Source: Pseudomonadota bacterium (lineage in GTDB: Bacteria; Bdellovibrionota; Bacteriovoracia; Bacteriovoracales; Bacteriovoracaceae). From it: a DNA stretch of 64,000 nucleotides. Of this stretch, positions 46,200-54,686 are shown piece by piece; the first letter of the stretch is position 1; each line of letters begins with the position of its first letter. The DNA lies in the NCBI GenBank assembly GCA_027487515.1, contig JAIYDL010000018.1, positions 186,001 to 250,000 of the forward strand, in the 5' to 3' direction. The notes beneath the pieces are model-generated. The model was not told the DNA's origin. It made no database searches and worked only from the letters and a program-made list of their open reading frames with translations. Both the position numbers and the translations under genes were made by a program.

Positions 46200-48170
46200 G
46201 TGCAAAAGATTATCTTCATTCTATCCCTGTATCTAGCTGCGTCATGCTCTCGGGGAGACCTTAAGTATCAGCGTCAATCCCGGAAGTACTCCCTCGACGA
46301 AACCACCCCACCCTGCGCCGACTACCACGCTTACATCTGTGGCCCGCTCGAGAAAAGTTTTAAGCTCCCACCGGATCGTGCGCGCTACACCTTCGCATTT
46401 AGTGACTCAAGAGAGGCGCTATTAAGCTACAAGAAAAACTATTTCCAGGTTCTCCGAAACAGAAAGCCTAGGACCCAGATCGAGGAAAGACTAAAGAACG
46501 CCTACCTGGCGTGCATGGATGAAGCCGCGAGAAAAAGCGATGAAGAAAGACACATCCAGCGGATAAGGCATGAGCTCTCTCGGATCGAGAACCGCAGTCA
46601 GCTTTTGGACTACTTCGCTGAGAAGGTTTTTTCCGGGGACGCCGCCTTCCTGGCCCTCCGGAGCAAGAGTAACTTCGATGATCCCTTGTTCGCCGATGCG
46701 TTTCTCCTTCCGACGCCCATGTCCCTTCCGGTCCCAGAGAACTACGAAGATGAAGACATTGAAATGGACCTCATCGACCTCTTCCAAACGTTCTTCAAAG
46801 AGCTCGACCTGAAAGACCCCGGCGTGAAAGCAAGACGCCTGTTCTCGTTTGAGAAGCGCCTCGCGCGGTCCTATCCAACACCGGTAGAATTCAGAGAAGT
46901 GATGAGTCGAAAGTCACCGGCGAAGAGATCGGAACTCAAGAAACTTCGAAACCTCCGCACGTCGAAAATTTTGCAAAGAGTTCCGAAGAAGACGAACTTC
47001 GATAAGATCGCACGCGCGGCCCTTGTGCAGCTCAACGCCGACCTTGGCCGGCTGCCGGTGGAAGACTTGAAAGATTTCTATCTCTACCATGCCGTGTCCG
47101 AGTTCATCGAGGACTCGCACCCTACTTTTGGCACTCGGTCATTCGAGTTCGCTAGAAAATACCTCGGAGGCCCTGCGGTTAGGCCCGCGCGGGATGAGAG
47201 CTGCACCAGCTACCTGATGAAAACATATCCCATGGGCCTAGATAGTACTCTTCTTCCGGAGATCTTTCCAAAACTTCCGAAGGAGCGATTCCTCGACCTG
47301 GCGGAGACGATCCGATCGTCGCTCATCGAATCCATCGAGGAAAATACCTGGCTCTCAGAAACAGGGAAAGTAGGAGCGATAAAAAAAATCAAGACCGCGA
47401 CGCTAATGCTTATTTCGCCGGAGACGGAGACTCAGTGGAACTTTCGCCCGGAAACCGATGTGCATCCCGAGCGGATGATCGAAAACCAAATCACGTTGCG
47501 AAGAGCCATCAAGAACCAGGAGCTCACAGAGTTTGGAGTCGCCCTTCCCAAGGACCGCTGGAGAAAAGGCCCTCTGGACGTCAACGCATATTACGTCCGG
47601 AGTCTCAATCAGCTCGTCCTCCTGGCGGGAATTCTTCAGCCTCCGTTCTACGATGAAGCACAGACTCGAGTCCAAAACCTCGCCGGGATCGGAACCGTGA
47701 TCGGCCACGAACTTGGTCACGGCATCGACGATAAGGGCAGGCTCTACGACGAGCGCGGCCGCCTGCGGAATTGGATGACTGAGGGAGACCGGAAGAATCT
47801 CGAGGCCCGAAGCCTTCCCCTCGTTCAGGAGTTTGAAGCTGTTGCCCACAACGGAAGACTCACGTTAGGTGAAAACACAGGAGATAACGTAGGCCTTAGC
47901 ACATCCTTTCGGGCGGCTTTCCCGATGTACCAAGAGGGAAAGTACTCCCGAGACACCCTGCGGGAGTTCTTCGTTCATTACGGACGGACTTTTTGCGAAG
48001 TTCAGACCGGGTCCTCGAAGCGACTCCATCTCCGAACAAACCCCCACTCCCTCGGGAAAGAGAGGATTAATCGGCAGGTCAGACAGCAGGCGGGATTCGC
48101 GGAGGCCTACGCCTGTAAAGAAGGTGATCCGATGTATCTTCCCAAGCACAAGAGGATTCGGATCTGGTGA
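46200..48170 (+). CDS. M13 family metallopeptidase (neprilysin/PepO-like), lipoprotein, copy 2
   Basis: 656 residues, with a lipoprotein signal MQKIIFILSLYLAASCSRG. Zinc ligands fall at the same residue numbers as in copy 1 (HELGH from 503; Glu in GENTGDNVG), with LDVNAYYV and GILQPPFY. The Cys block PCADYHAYIC and the ending RIRIW are also shared. The two copies are therefore a gene duplication with essentially no length change, though well diverged in the helical domain (residues about 60-300). The GTG start has only a weak ribosome site. It is divergent from the tiny lipoprotein/mltF operon. Confidence 0.93.
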   Translation: MQKIIFILSLYLAASCSRGDLKYQRQSRKYSLDETTPPCADYHAYICGPLEKSFKLPPDRARYTFAFSDSREALLSYKKNYFQVLRNRKPRTQIEERLKNAYLACMDEAARKSDEERHIQRIRHELSRIENRSQLLDYFAEKVFSGDAAFLALRSKSNFDDPLFADAFLLPTPMSLPVPENYEDEDIEMDLIDLFQTFFKELDLKDPGVKARRLFSFEKRLARSYPTPVEFREVMSRKSPAKRSELKKLRNLRTSKILQRVPKKTNFDKIARAALVQLNADLGRLPVEDLKDFYLYHAVSEFIEDSHPTFGTRSFEFARKYLGGPAVRPARDESCTSYLMKTYPMGLDSTLLPEIFPKLPKERFLDLAETIRSSLIESIEENTWLSETGKVGAIKKIKTATLMLISPETETQWNFRPETDVHPERMIENQITLRRAIKNQELTEFGVALPKDRWRKGPLDVNAYYVRSLNQLVLLAGILQPPFYDEAQTRVQNLAGIGTVIGHELGHGIDDKGRLYDERGRLRNWMTEGDRKNLEARSLPLVQEFEAVAHNGRLTLGENTGDNVGLSTSFRAAFPMYQEGKYSRDTLREFFVHYGRTFCEVQTGSSKRLHLRTNPHSLGKERINRQVRQQAGFAEAYACKEGDPMYLPKHKRIRIW

Positions 48171-48280
48171 TCAGGAGGAGAATGTCTCAGGGCTAAAAAA
48201 CTTCACAGAAGTTTATGAAGCAACCGTGAATCCCCTTCAAAAATAAACTAAACAACTCAGAACCATATATCCGAGAAAAC

Positions 48281-50269
48281 ATGAATTCGATCTACCTTTT
48301 CACTGTGCTTTTGTTCCTCACCTTCAGTCCTCAGGGCTCCGCCAAACATCTTGCGTTGGTGTCCTCCGGAGGAGTATCTCTCGGAAGCTATGAGGCCGGA
48401 GTGCTGCAAGAGTTTCTCAGCTCACGCAAGTCCGAGCTTCCTCAAAATCTCAAGGTCGTTCTCGGTGCTTCGGCCGGGGGAATCAACGGACTCCTGACAG
48501 TGTTCGAGGCGTGCCGTTCGGTGCCATCGAAGAGCATGAAAGGCCTCCTCTGGAAGATGTGGATCCCCGTGGGACTAGATCAGCTGCAAGATGATGATCC
48601 CTCCCACAAGAGCCTTTTTCACCGGAACGCCATCAAAAATTTGTTCAAAGAATTGAGAACCATTTGGTCCGAAGGCTTCAAAGAGTCTTGCAATGTCGTT
48701 TTGGGCATCACCGTGACAAGAAGGAACCCCTTCACAGAAGAAATCCAACCTGGGTTAAGCATCACCCGACAGCCAGAGATATTCCTTTTAAAGATTCAGG
48801 GAAAAGGTCCCGGACGAGCTCCGGAGGTACAAAACTACGATGAGGAAAAAACGAATACGTACCGTGTTCTCCTTCCCCTAGAGGATCATCCGGACTCCAA
48901 CCTCGAAAAAATCTTCGACGTCATCCAAGCCTCGGCATCCTTCCCCTTAGCGTTTTCCCCCTACCCCATCACCTACTGTCTCCTGCGACCCGGTGTCACT
49001 TTTAGGAAATGTAAACCGGGCGAAACTCAAACGGATCTATTCATCGACGGCGGCATCTACCACAATAGCCCCGTCGGAAGAGCGTTTCAGATCCTAAAGC
49101 AGGAGGATCCTTCGAGGAGTGATCTTCAGCTCATCTATGTGAACGCCTCGGCTCCAATGCTGAAGAAGGCAAGCGGCCCTGAGGAAGAGAAAGATGAGGA
49201 CTGGGGCCTCCTCTCTGAGTTCTATGACATCGGATCCAGTTTCTTCGAAACTGCTCGGAACATGACTCTCTCTGAAGATTTGCAGCGCTCGCCAGAGCTT
49301 GGAAAGTATCTCATCACAAACCAAAAACACTTCCCCCTGGTGAGCGAGCCCCTCTACGCCTTTCTCGGTTTTATTGAAAAAGATTTCCGGATTTCAGATT
49401 ATTACCTGGGGATTGCCGACGGCCAGAAAATGCTGAGCTCCCAGGCAGAAACGAGCAAAGAGTATCTCTGTTTTTCAGAGCACCTTAAGAACGATACGAA
49501 CTGCTCACTCACCCAAAACTTGAAGATTCTTGCGAAGCTTGCGACGGTCAAGCGCGATGCGTCCGCGGATGAAGCCTCACTCCACGACACGTTTGATTAC
49601 CTCGAGAAAACAAACTTCCACTTCAAAGACCTCGGCCTTAAAAGGAGAAACTCCCGGTTCGGAAGGATCGCGCTGCGGAATCGGTTTAAGCTCATCACGA
49701 AATCACTCAAGAATAAACAACCGGAAGGGCTCCAGGGACGAACGAAGATCATCCTCGACCAAGGCCTGAACCAGATTTCATACTACCCCAGCTCGAACTA
49801 CGCTTACGCCTTATTCGGGGACTCTCCGGAAGCGGGCCTCTCCGTGGCGTATACGACAGAGCTTGGAACTCCAACGGCGTTTCGGTTGAATGCCTCTCTG
49901 ATGATGATCGACTACCTTAGTCGCCTTGGGGACACGAACTCAGGATCTGCCCTCGCTCCGCTCTTGGGCTTCCGGTACCAACCTCTTGCGCTCAGCACCT
50001 CTCTTTGGCAGGTCAACTTTGGGCTTCGAACCGGATACGTATTTTCGGACCAGGATAAGCTCGGTAAGATCCCCTGCGATACCCAACAGGCGAAGACCCG
50101 AGCTTCCGAATGTTCCGGGCTAATTTTTCAGCAGGTGACTTCTCTAACTTTCTTTGAGCGACTCAGGCTTCAGTTCGTCTACCAGCCGGATTATGGAAAT
50201 AACTTTGGGAAATTTCAAAACTCACACCTGTACTTTCAGATTGGGCTCGTTTTTCCGGATATCTGGTAA
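48281..50269 (+). CDS. Patatin-like phospholipase with C-terminal outer-membrane barrel
   Basis: 662 residues. Signal peptide MNSIYLFTVLLFLTFSPQGSA is followed by a patatin domain at about 22-330: oxyanion loop SSGGVSLGSYEAG, nucleophile GASAGG (Ser 64) and catalytic Asp in FIDGGIYHNSP. A helical linker is followed by a beta-rich C terminus (about 490-662: YAYALFGDSPEAGLSVAYTT; FGLRTGYVF; LRLQFVYQPDYG) ending FPDIW with a terminal aromatic. The plan resembles surface-delivered phospholipases such as PlpD, but no POTRA motif was recognised. It is convergent with a second phospholipase gene, pldA. Confidence 0.88.
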   Translation: MNSIYLFTVLLFLTFSPQGSAKHLALVSSGGVSLGSYEAGVLQEFLSSRKSELPQNLKVVLGASAGGINGLLTVFEACRSVPSKSMKGLLWKMWIPVGLDQLQDDDPSHKSLFHRNAIKNLFKELRTIWSEGFKESCNVVLGITVTRRNPFTEEIQPGLSITRQPEIFLLKIQGKGPGRAPEVQNYDEEKTNTYRVLLPLEDHPDSNLEKIFDVIQASASFPLAFSPYPITYCLLRPGVTFRKCKPGETQTDLFIDGGIYHNSPVGRAFQILKQEDPSRSDLQLIYVNASAPMLKKASGPEEEKDEDWGLLSEFYDIGSSFFETARNMTLSEDLQRSPELGKYLITNQKHFPLVSEPLYAFLGFIEKDFRISDYYLGIADGQKMLSSQAETSKEYLCFSEHLKNDTNCSLTQNLKILAKLATVKRDASADEASLHDTFDYLEKTNFHFKDLGLKRRNSRFGRIALRNRFKLITKSLKNKQPEGLQGRTKIILDQGLNQISYYPSSNYAYALFGDSPEAGLSVAYTTELGTPTAFRLNASLMMIDYLSRLGDTNSGSALAPLLGFRYQPLALSTSLWQVNFGLRTGYVFSDQDKLGKIPCDTQQAKTRASECSGLIFQQVTSLTFFERLRLQFVYQPDYGNNFGKFQNSHLYFQIGLVFPDIW

Positions 50270-50322
50270 GTGACTCTCACGCTAGAGCAGTGACTCAAGA
50301 ACCTCTTAAAGCACCGGAGTCT

Positions 50323-51093
50323 CTAGAACGAGAGCATCAGACCCAGCCTAATCCGCGACCGTTTGCGGTCATAGCTCAAGAGATCCTCAGCGTGGCCCTC
50401 GAAGTACTGAAGGTAGATCGATGGGTTAAAGTCGGCGGTGACGAAGCGGTGAATGAGCCCCACTTGAATCGCACCTTGGTCGAAGTTGTAGACCCTCGAC
50501 CCCGCGTAAGTTCGGACCTCTAGATCCGTGTAGCTCCCCTCAAAAGAGGCGAGCTTCGAGAGGTAGATGATCGCCTCCCAGTTGCCGATGTAGTTCACGA
50601 TGTCTCGGTTCGTCCGGTCTTCGTCGAAAAGATACTGCCCCGTGAAGATCACTCCGAGGCTCCGGTGGGCGAACTTAAAGAGCATGTTCGAGCGAAGGAA
50701 GATCCGCTCAAGGGATCGAGACTCCTCTTCGTCTCTTCCATTGGAAAAGTGCATGTAGCCGGCATCGAGACTAGAAAGGAAGCTCGTGTCGTGCTCGAGG
50801 AACCGGTAGAAAAGCTCTGGTTTGTAGTTCGTATCCCGGAATGGACTCGAATCATCGAAGAAGTCCCAGAACATGAGCTGGGAATATGCGAAGTATAGCG
50901 GGATCCTTCGGGCCAGGCGGTACTTGAAACTAAACTGAAGCTTTAGGTCATCTTTTCCACCGATGAAGTACGTGGGTTGATGGAAAGAGAATCTCTCCGC
51001 AGCATTGGAAAGAAACACGCCCCGGACTTCCGGCCTCTCTTCTGCCCAGAGAGCGCCGGTGAAAAGGAGCGATAGGATGAAGACCAGCTTCAC
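50323..51093 (-). CDS. pldA: Outer membrane phospholipase A (OMPLA/PldA)
   Basis: 256 residues with signal peptide MKLVFILSLLFTGALWA and a C-terminal Phe. The active-site segment YMHFSNGRDEEESRSLER aligns with E. coli HDSNGRSDPTSRSWNR: His 115 and Ser 117 are kept. The third catalytic residue, Asn 156 in E. coli, aligns with Glu 129. Such a change could alter the triad or still polarise the His. OMPLA is a calcium-dependent dimeric barrel that hydrolyses phospholipids. Its start overlaps the old yellow enzyme stop by 4 bases. Confidence 0.88.
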   Translation of the reverse strand: MKLVFILSLLFTGALWAEERPEVRGVFLSNAAERFSFHQPTYFIGGKDDLKLQFSFKYRLARRIPLYFAYSQLMFWDFFDDSSPFRDTNYKPELFYRFLEHDTSFLSSLDAGYMHFSNGRDEEESRSLERIFLRSNMLFKFAHRSLGVIFTGQYLFDEDRTNRDIVNYIGNWEAIIYLSKLASFEGSYTDLEVRTYAGSRVYNFDQGAIQVGLIHRFVTADFNPSIYLQYFEGHAEDLLSYDRKRSRIRLGLMLSF

Positions 51094-52163
51094 AGAGAGT
51101 AGTCCGTGTAGCCCTTTTCCCCTGGAGTGTAGAGGGTCGATTGATCCGGCTGTAGCAGGGCCTCGCCGGACTTGAGTTTTGTCACGAGGCGCGGGTTTGC
51201 GATGAACGGTCTCCCGAACGCGACCAACTCTCCGCGCTTCTCGATGAGGTCATGCTCGGCGCGCTTACGATCGTAGCCTCCGGAGAGGACCACAGTTCCC
51301 CGGAATTGACTCCGGATAAGATCCTTAACCTTCTGGGGCACTTCCGGCGCTCCCATCGCGCTGTGATCAACCACGTGCAGGTAGACGAGCCCGAGCCGGG
51401 AGAGACCACTTGCGAGGTGGGCATAGACGGCATCGGTTTCGGCGTCAGTTTCCATTCCCCCAAAGACTCCGTACGGTGAGATCCGCATCCCCAGTCGGTT
51501 AAACCCAATCGCCTCCCCCACTCTTCGGGCGAGGTCCAACGCGAACCGGGTCCGGTTTTCAACGCTCCCACCCCAGCGATCCGAGCGCTTGTTACTTGCG
51601 GTATTAAGAAACTGGTCGATGAGGTAGCCGTTGGCACCGTGAAGCTCGACCCCGTCGAGCCCCGAGGAGATGGCGAGCTTTGCGGAGGCAACGAATTCGG
51701 TGATCGCCGTCTCAATGTCACTTTCTGTCATTTCGCGTGGAACTGGGTGGGGTTGCATTCCTGCGGCATCGGTGTACATGGTGCCTGCGAGGGCCACCGC
51801 ACTGGGAGCGATGATCTCCGCACCTGGCGCCATGTTCGCAGGATGAGAAACTCTGCCGGTGTGCATCAGCTGAACGAAAACTCTAGAGCCCGTCGCGTGC
51901 ACAGCCTTTGCCACCTTACTCCACCCAGCGCTTTGCGTTTCAGTGAAAAGACCCGGAATTCGCGCGTACCCGAGGCCATTGGCAGACGGTGAGGTCCCTT
52001 CGGTGATGATGAGGCCCGCTTCGGAGCGCTGACCGTAGTACTCGGCGACAAGGTCACTAGGGACATTGTCTATGCATCGTGACCGAGTCATCGGTGCCAT
52101 CACGACTCGATTTTTGAGGCCGAAAGGGCCGAGCTGGAAAGAGGAAAAAAGGATCTCGCTCAT
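51090..52163 (-). CDS. nemA: Old yellow enzyme family alkene reductase (NemA-like)
   Basis: 357-residue FMN-dependent NAD(P)H oxidoreductase, usual family length. Landmarks are LKNRVVMAPMTRSR, FVQLMHTGRVSHP, the active-site pair in GVELHGANGYLIDQFL (HxxN), RSDRWGGSVENRTRF, and the C-terminal phosphate site LVAFGRPFIANP. The enzymes reduce activated C=C bonds and nitro groups of electrophiles. It is the first gene of an operon with pldA (4-base overlap); a functional link between them, for example handling of oxidised lipids, is speculation. Confidence 0.93.
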   Translation of the reverse strand: MSEILFSSFQLGPFGLKNRVVMAPMTRSRCIDNVPSDLVAEYYGQRSEAGLIITEGTSPSANGLGYARIPGLFTETQSAGWSKVAKAVHATGSRVFVQLMHTGRVSHPANMAPGAEIIAPSAVALAGTMYTDAAGMQPHPVPREMTESDIETAITEFVASAKLAISSGLDGVELHGANGYLIDQFLNTASNKRSDRWGGSVENRTRFALDLARRVGEAIGFNRLGMRISPYGVFGGMETDAETDAVYAHLASGLSRLGLVYLHVVDHSAMGAPEVPQKVKDLIRSQFRGTVVLSGGYDRKRAEHDLIEKRGELVAFGRPFIANPRLVTKLKSGEALLQPDQSTLYTPGEKGYTDYSL

Positions 52164-52447
52164 GATAAAACCTCACAGGCAGTTAAAGAGAAATACGGAT
52201 TCAAGGTTGAATTTTCACATCCAGGCTACAACTGCTTTTCTTGAAATAGCAAAACAATAAAATCAAAGAGACCAGAAGAAGTCCTTCATTGACAGAGCGA
52301 TTCTCCCATGAATCGTCCTCTGAGATTCCGATCCAGAGAACCGACCTTCAGACCATCGAAGGCTTAAGTGCTCAACATGGGAAGGAGAGAAATCCTTTGC
52401 GACCCCTGGGGAATAAAAGCTCTCAACGCTCGTTGGTCTGAACGGCT

Positions 52448-53086
52448 CTATGTCGTACAAATGAAGATGTAATGGGTCCACCCTTCTCCAGGAATGTCCA
52501 CCTTCTCGGTCGTGACCTGGAACCCAGAAGATTTCGCATCTGCCACGAATGAATCTGAATCGAACGCAGACCAGAGAAGAAAAGTTCCGTTCGGAGTTAA
52601 CTGATCAAAGATTCGTTTTAGCCCAGGTCGATCATAGAGGGTCTGGTTGTCGATGCCACAGATCGCTTCTGGACCGTTGTCCACGTCGAGGGCAATGATA
52701 TCGAAGCGCTCGTCTGGATTGTATTGCGAAATATCCTTGCAGATGAATCGAACCTTCGAATCATCGAGGTCACCGAGTGAGTTTCGCTTCGTGTACCTCC
52801 TGTACCAATCCAAGATGTCGGAGGACTTTTCAATCATCGTTACGTCTGCGTCGGGGCCGAACTCCTTGAGGTAAGCGGCGAGGGTAAATCCTAGGCCAAG
52901 TCCACCAAGAAGAATTTTGGGTCTCGGGAGATTTGTGCACCGTCTTGACACAGTGGCCAGGGTATCTTCAGAAACATGGCAGTAACTACTCATGAGTTCT
53001 TTGCCGTCAACAGCGACGAGGTACTCACCGTCACGGGTGAAGAGCTCGAGTCCGTCGCTTGTAGAGGCAATCTTGGCCCATTCCAT
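52448..53086 (-). CDS. Spermidine-synthase-like SAM-dependent methyltransferase fold protein
   Basis: 212 residues. The Rossmann part matches polyamine-synthase-like proteins: LLGGLGLGFTLAAYL (glycine-rich loop), VTMIEKSSDILDWYR (acidic end of beta 2), FICKDISQY and FDIIALDVDNGPEA. The N-terminal beta domain (LELFTRDGEYLVAVDG) is short compared with SpeE, and the catalytic Asp-Asp pattern of spermidine synthase is not obvious, so a methyltransferase or uncharacterised relative is more likely. No linked polyamine gene. The 284 bases downstream (52164-52447) hold no gene that I can support. Confidence 0.78.
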   Translation of the reverse strand: MEWAKIASTSDGLELFTRDGEYLVAVDGKELMSSYCHVSEDTLATVSRRCTNLPRPKILLGGLGLGFTLAAYLKEFGPDADVTMIEKSSDILDWYRRYTKRNSLGDLDDSKVRFICKDISQYNPDERFDIIALDVDNGPEAICGIDNQTLYDRPGLKRIFDQLTPNGTFLLWSAFDSDSFVADAKSSGFQVTTEKVDIPGEGWTHYIFICTT

Positions 53087-53440
53087 TTTCCCATCCTGCC
53101 GGTTAAGGGTCGTACTTAGTCATGTTGAGATCCCTCATTCTCATTTGTTTTAGTCGTCACGTCATGATCTTTCTCCAGAAATAGCGTGCTCAATGGTCGA
53201 CCGCCCGGATGGTGAAGATCTTAAAAAAAACAAACATGCTGGTTTTAAGACTCAGAGGCCCTCGGGCCTTGAAAGTTCTGGTGAGAGTTAGAAAATTCAT
53301 CAACATAACCTCGGCTTGACCAAATCAGTCCCTCTGAATCCGTGATGAGTTGTGTAAGATCAAACAGTGAAGACCAATGGTCGGTGAGGCCTGCAAGCTA
53401 GCAGTTAGAGTAATGATCACGCACTGAACTCGAGGTTAAG
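53087..53440. other. Gene-free stretch between methyltransferase and zincless Fpg
   Basis: 354 bases with stops in all frames and no ribosome-site-supported ORF. It must contain divergent promoters. A short palindrome AGGCCC-TC-GGGCCT lies at 53256-53269 and an A-run at 53222-53230. No tRNA or known RNA fold was recognised. Confidence 0.55.
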
Positions 53441-54238
53441 ATGCCTGAACTCCCTGAAGTGGAAAGTTTTCGAAGACAGATCGAGGAGGCCATCCGCGGA
53501 AAAACCGTGAAAGACGTCGAAGTGCGCCCTGACTCCATCGTTTTTTGCGGCGAATCACCGGCGAAGGTGAAAAAAGTATTCCTCGGTCAGAAAGTTAAAG
53601 AGTGTAAGCGAAAAGGGAAGTACCTCTGGCTCGAACTGGATCAAAAACCATGGCCGGTTTTTCATCTGGGAATGAAGGGCTTCTACGTCATCGCCAAAGA
53701 AAAACCACTGCCCTCCGCAAAATCCGTAAAGCTCGTTCTCGAGATGAACGATGGGACGTTCTTCGTGTTTAAAGATCCGAGACGATTTGGCCGAGTCTTT
53801 CTGATGGATGATCCCCTGGCCGAGAAGCCCATAGGGTATCTTGGGGCAGATGTTCACACTGAGCTCCCTTCTGTCCAAGAGCTAAAGGAACTCATAGGTC
53901 ACAAAAAAGCACCGATCAAATCGGCCCTTCTCAATCAAGAAACACTGGCGGGGATCGGCAACTGGATGGCAGATGAAATTCTCTTCCAGAGCGGGATTGA
54001 CCCTCACCGAAGGTGCTGTGATTTAACTCCCATCGAGATCAAGAGAATTCATTCGAAGATTCGCTCCGTCACGACGCTATCCGTGGACGCGGGTGCGGAT
54101 GATTCTCGGTATCCGGCCTCCTGGATCTTTCACCACCGCTGGGGGAAGAAAGCGGGGAAAATTTCAACCGGCGAAAAGATCAAGCACTCTGTTGTTGGAG
54201 GACGAACAACGGCCTGGGTACCGGCGAAGCAGAAATGA
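53441..54238 (+). CDS. Fpg/Nei-family DNA glycosylase, zincless-finger type
   Basis: 265 residues beginning MPELPEVESFRR: Pro 2 and Glu 3 are the catalytic residues. The conserved Lys is in RKGKYLWLEL and the helix-two-turn-helix region is TLAGIGNWMADEILFQSGIDP. The C terminus has no Cys4 zinc finger but ends HSVVGGRTTAWVPAKQK, the zincless finger seen in plant and fungal Fpg and NEIL1-like enzymes; the conserved Arg is in GGRTT. It excises oxidised bases. A second, zinc-bearing paralogue lies at 58469. Its stop overlaps the next small ORF (ATGA). Confidence 0.92.
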   Translation: MPELPEVESFRRQIEEAIRGKTVKDVEVRPDSIVFCGESPAKVKKVFLGQKVKECKRKGKYLWLELDQKPWPVFHLGMKGFYVIAKEKPLPSAKSVKLVLEMNDGTFFVFKDPRRFGRVFLMDDPLAEKPIGYLGADVHTELPSVQELKELIGHKKAPIKSALLNQETLAGIGNWMADEILFQSGIDPHRRCCDLTPIEIKRIHSKIRSVTTLSVDAGADDSRYPASWIFHHRWGKKAGKISTGEKIKHSVVGGRTTAWVPAKQK

Positions 54239-54429
54239 GAGAGCTCACAGTCGTCGAAGATGAGCTCTATGAGTTGCAATCGGCCTACCTCGACGCGGAA
54301 GATGACTCCGAACTGATGAAGCTCGAAAACAAGTTCATGCAGCTCCTCCGAGAGGCCACCGACATCGACGGAAGAGATCGCATCGCTGCCAACGTCACCA
54401 TCACCAACTGGGTGCGAGACCATGACTAA
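54235..54429 (+). CDS. Small acidic helical protein coupled to zincless Fpg
   Basis: 64 residues starting in the ATGA overlap with the glycosylase stop. It is strongly charged and probably an all-helical hairpin (ELTVVEDELYELQSAYLDAE; LMKLENKFMQLLREATDI). No family is recognised. Translational coupling to the glycosylase and an 8-base overlap with the next small ORF argue that it is real and part of one operon. Confidence 0.62.
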   Translation: MRELTVVEDELYELQSAYLDAEDDSELMKLENKFMQLLREATDIDGRDRIAANVTITNWVRDHD

Positions 54430-54640
54430 ACGAAACTCACCGAAGGATATCGAAGTCCTGGAGGACCTAAGCGACCTCGAGCTAAAGGTCGTGGATAAAC
54501 GAAATCATAAGCGGGCACCGGAAAAGCGCAATCGCCGGGATCGGCACTACAGTAAGCAGTTCATCAAAACAGCACTCAAAGATCACTTGGGCCCTGCGGA
54601 AGAAGAACCGATCGATTACCCGTGCGAAAACCTCAAATAA
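54422..54640 (+). CDS. Small highly charged protein in the zincless Fpg operon
   Basis: 72 residues, overlapping the previous ORF by 8 bases. It is very basic in the middle (KRNHKRAPEKRNRRDRHYSK) and acidic at the ends, so probably disordered and possibly nucleic-acid binding. It ends 46 bases before the Hsp70-like gene. No family recognised. Reality is supported by the overlap chain and direction only. Confidence 0.58.
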   Translation: MTKRNSPKDIEVLEDLSDLELKVVDKRNHKRAPEKRNRRDRHYSKQFIKTALKDHLGPAEEEPIDYPCENLK

Positions 54641-54686
54641 AAAAACAGATCTTTGTTGGCCACGGAAAATCTACTATCCTCGTAAG

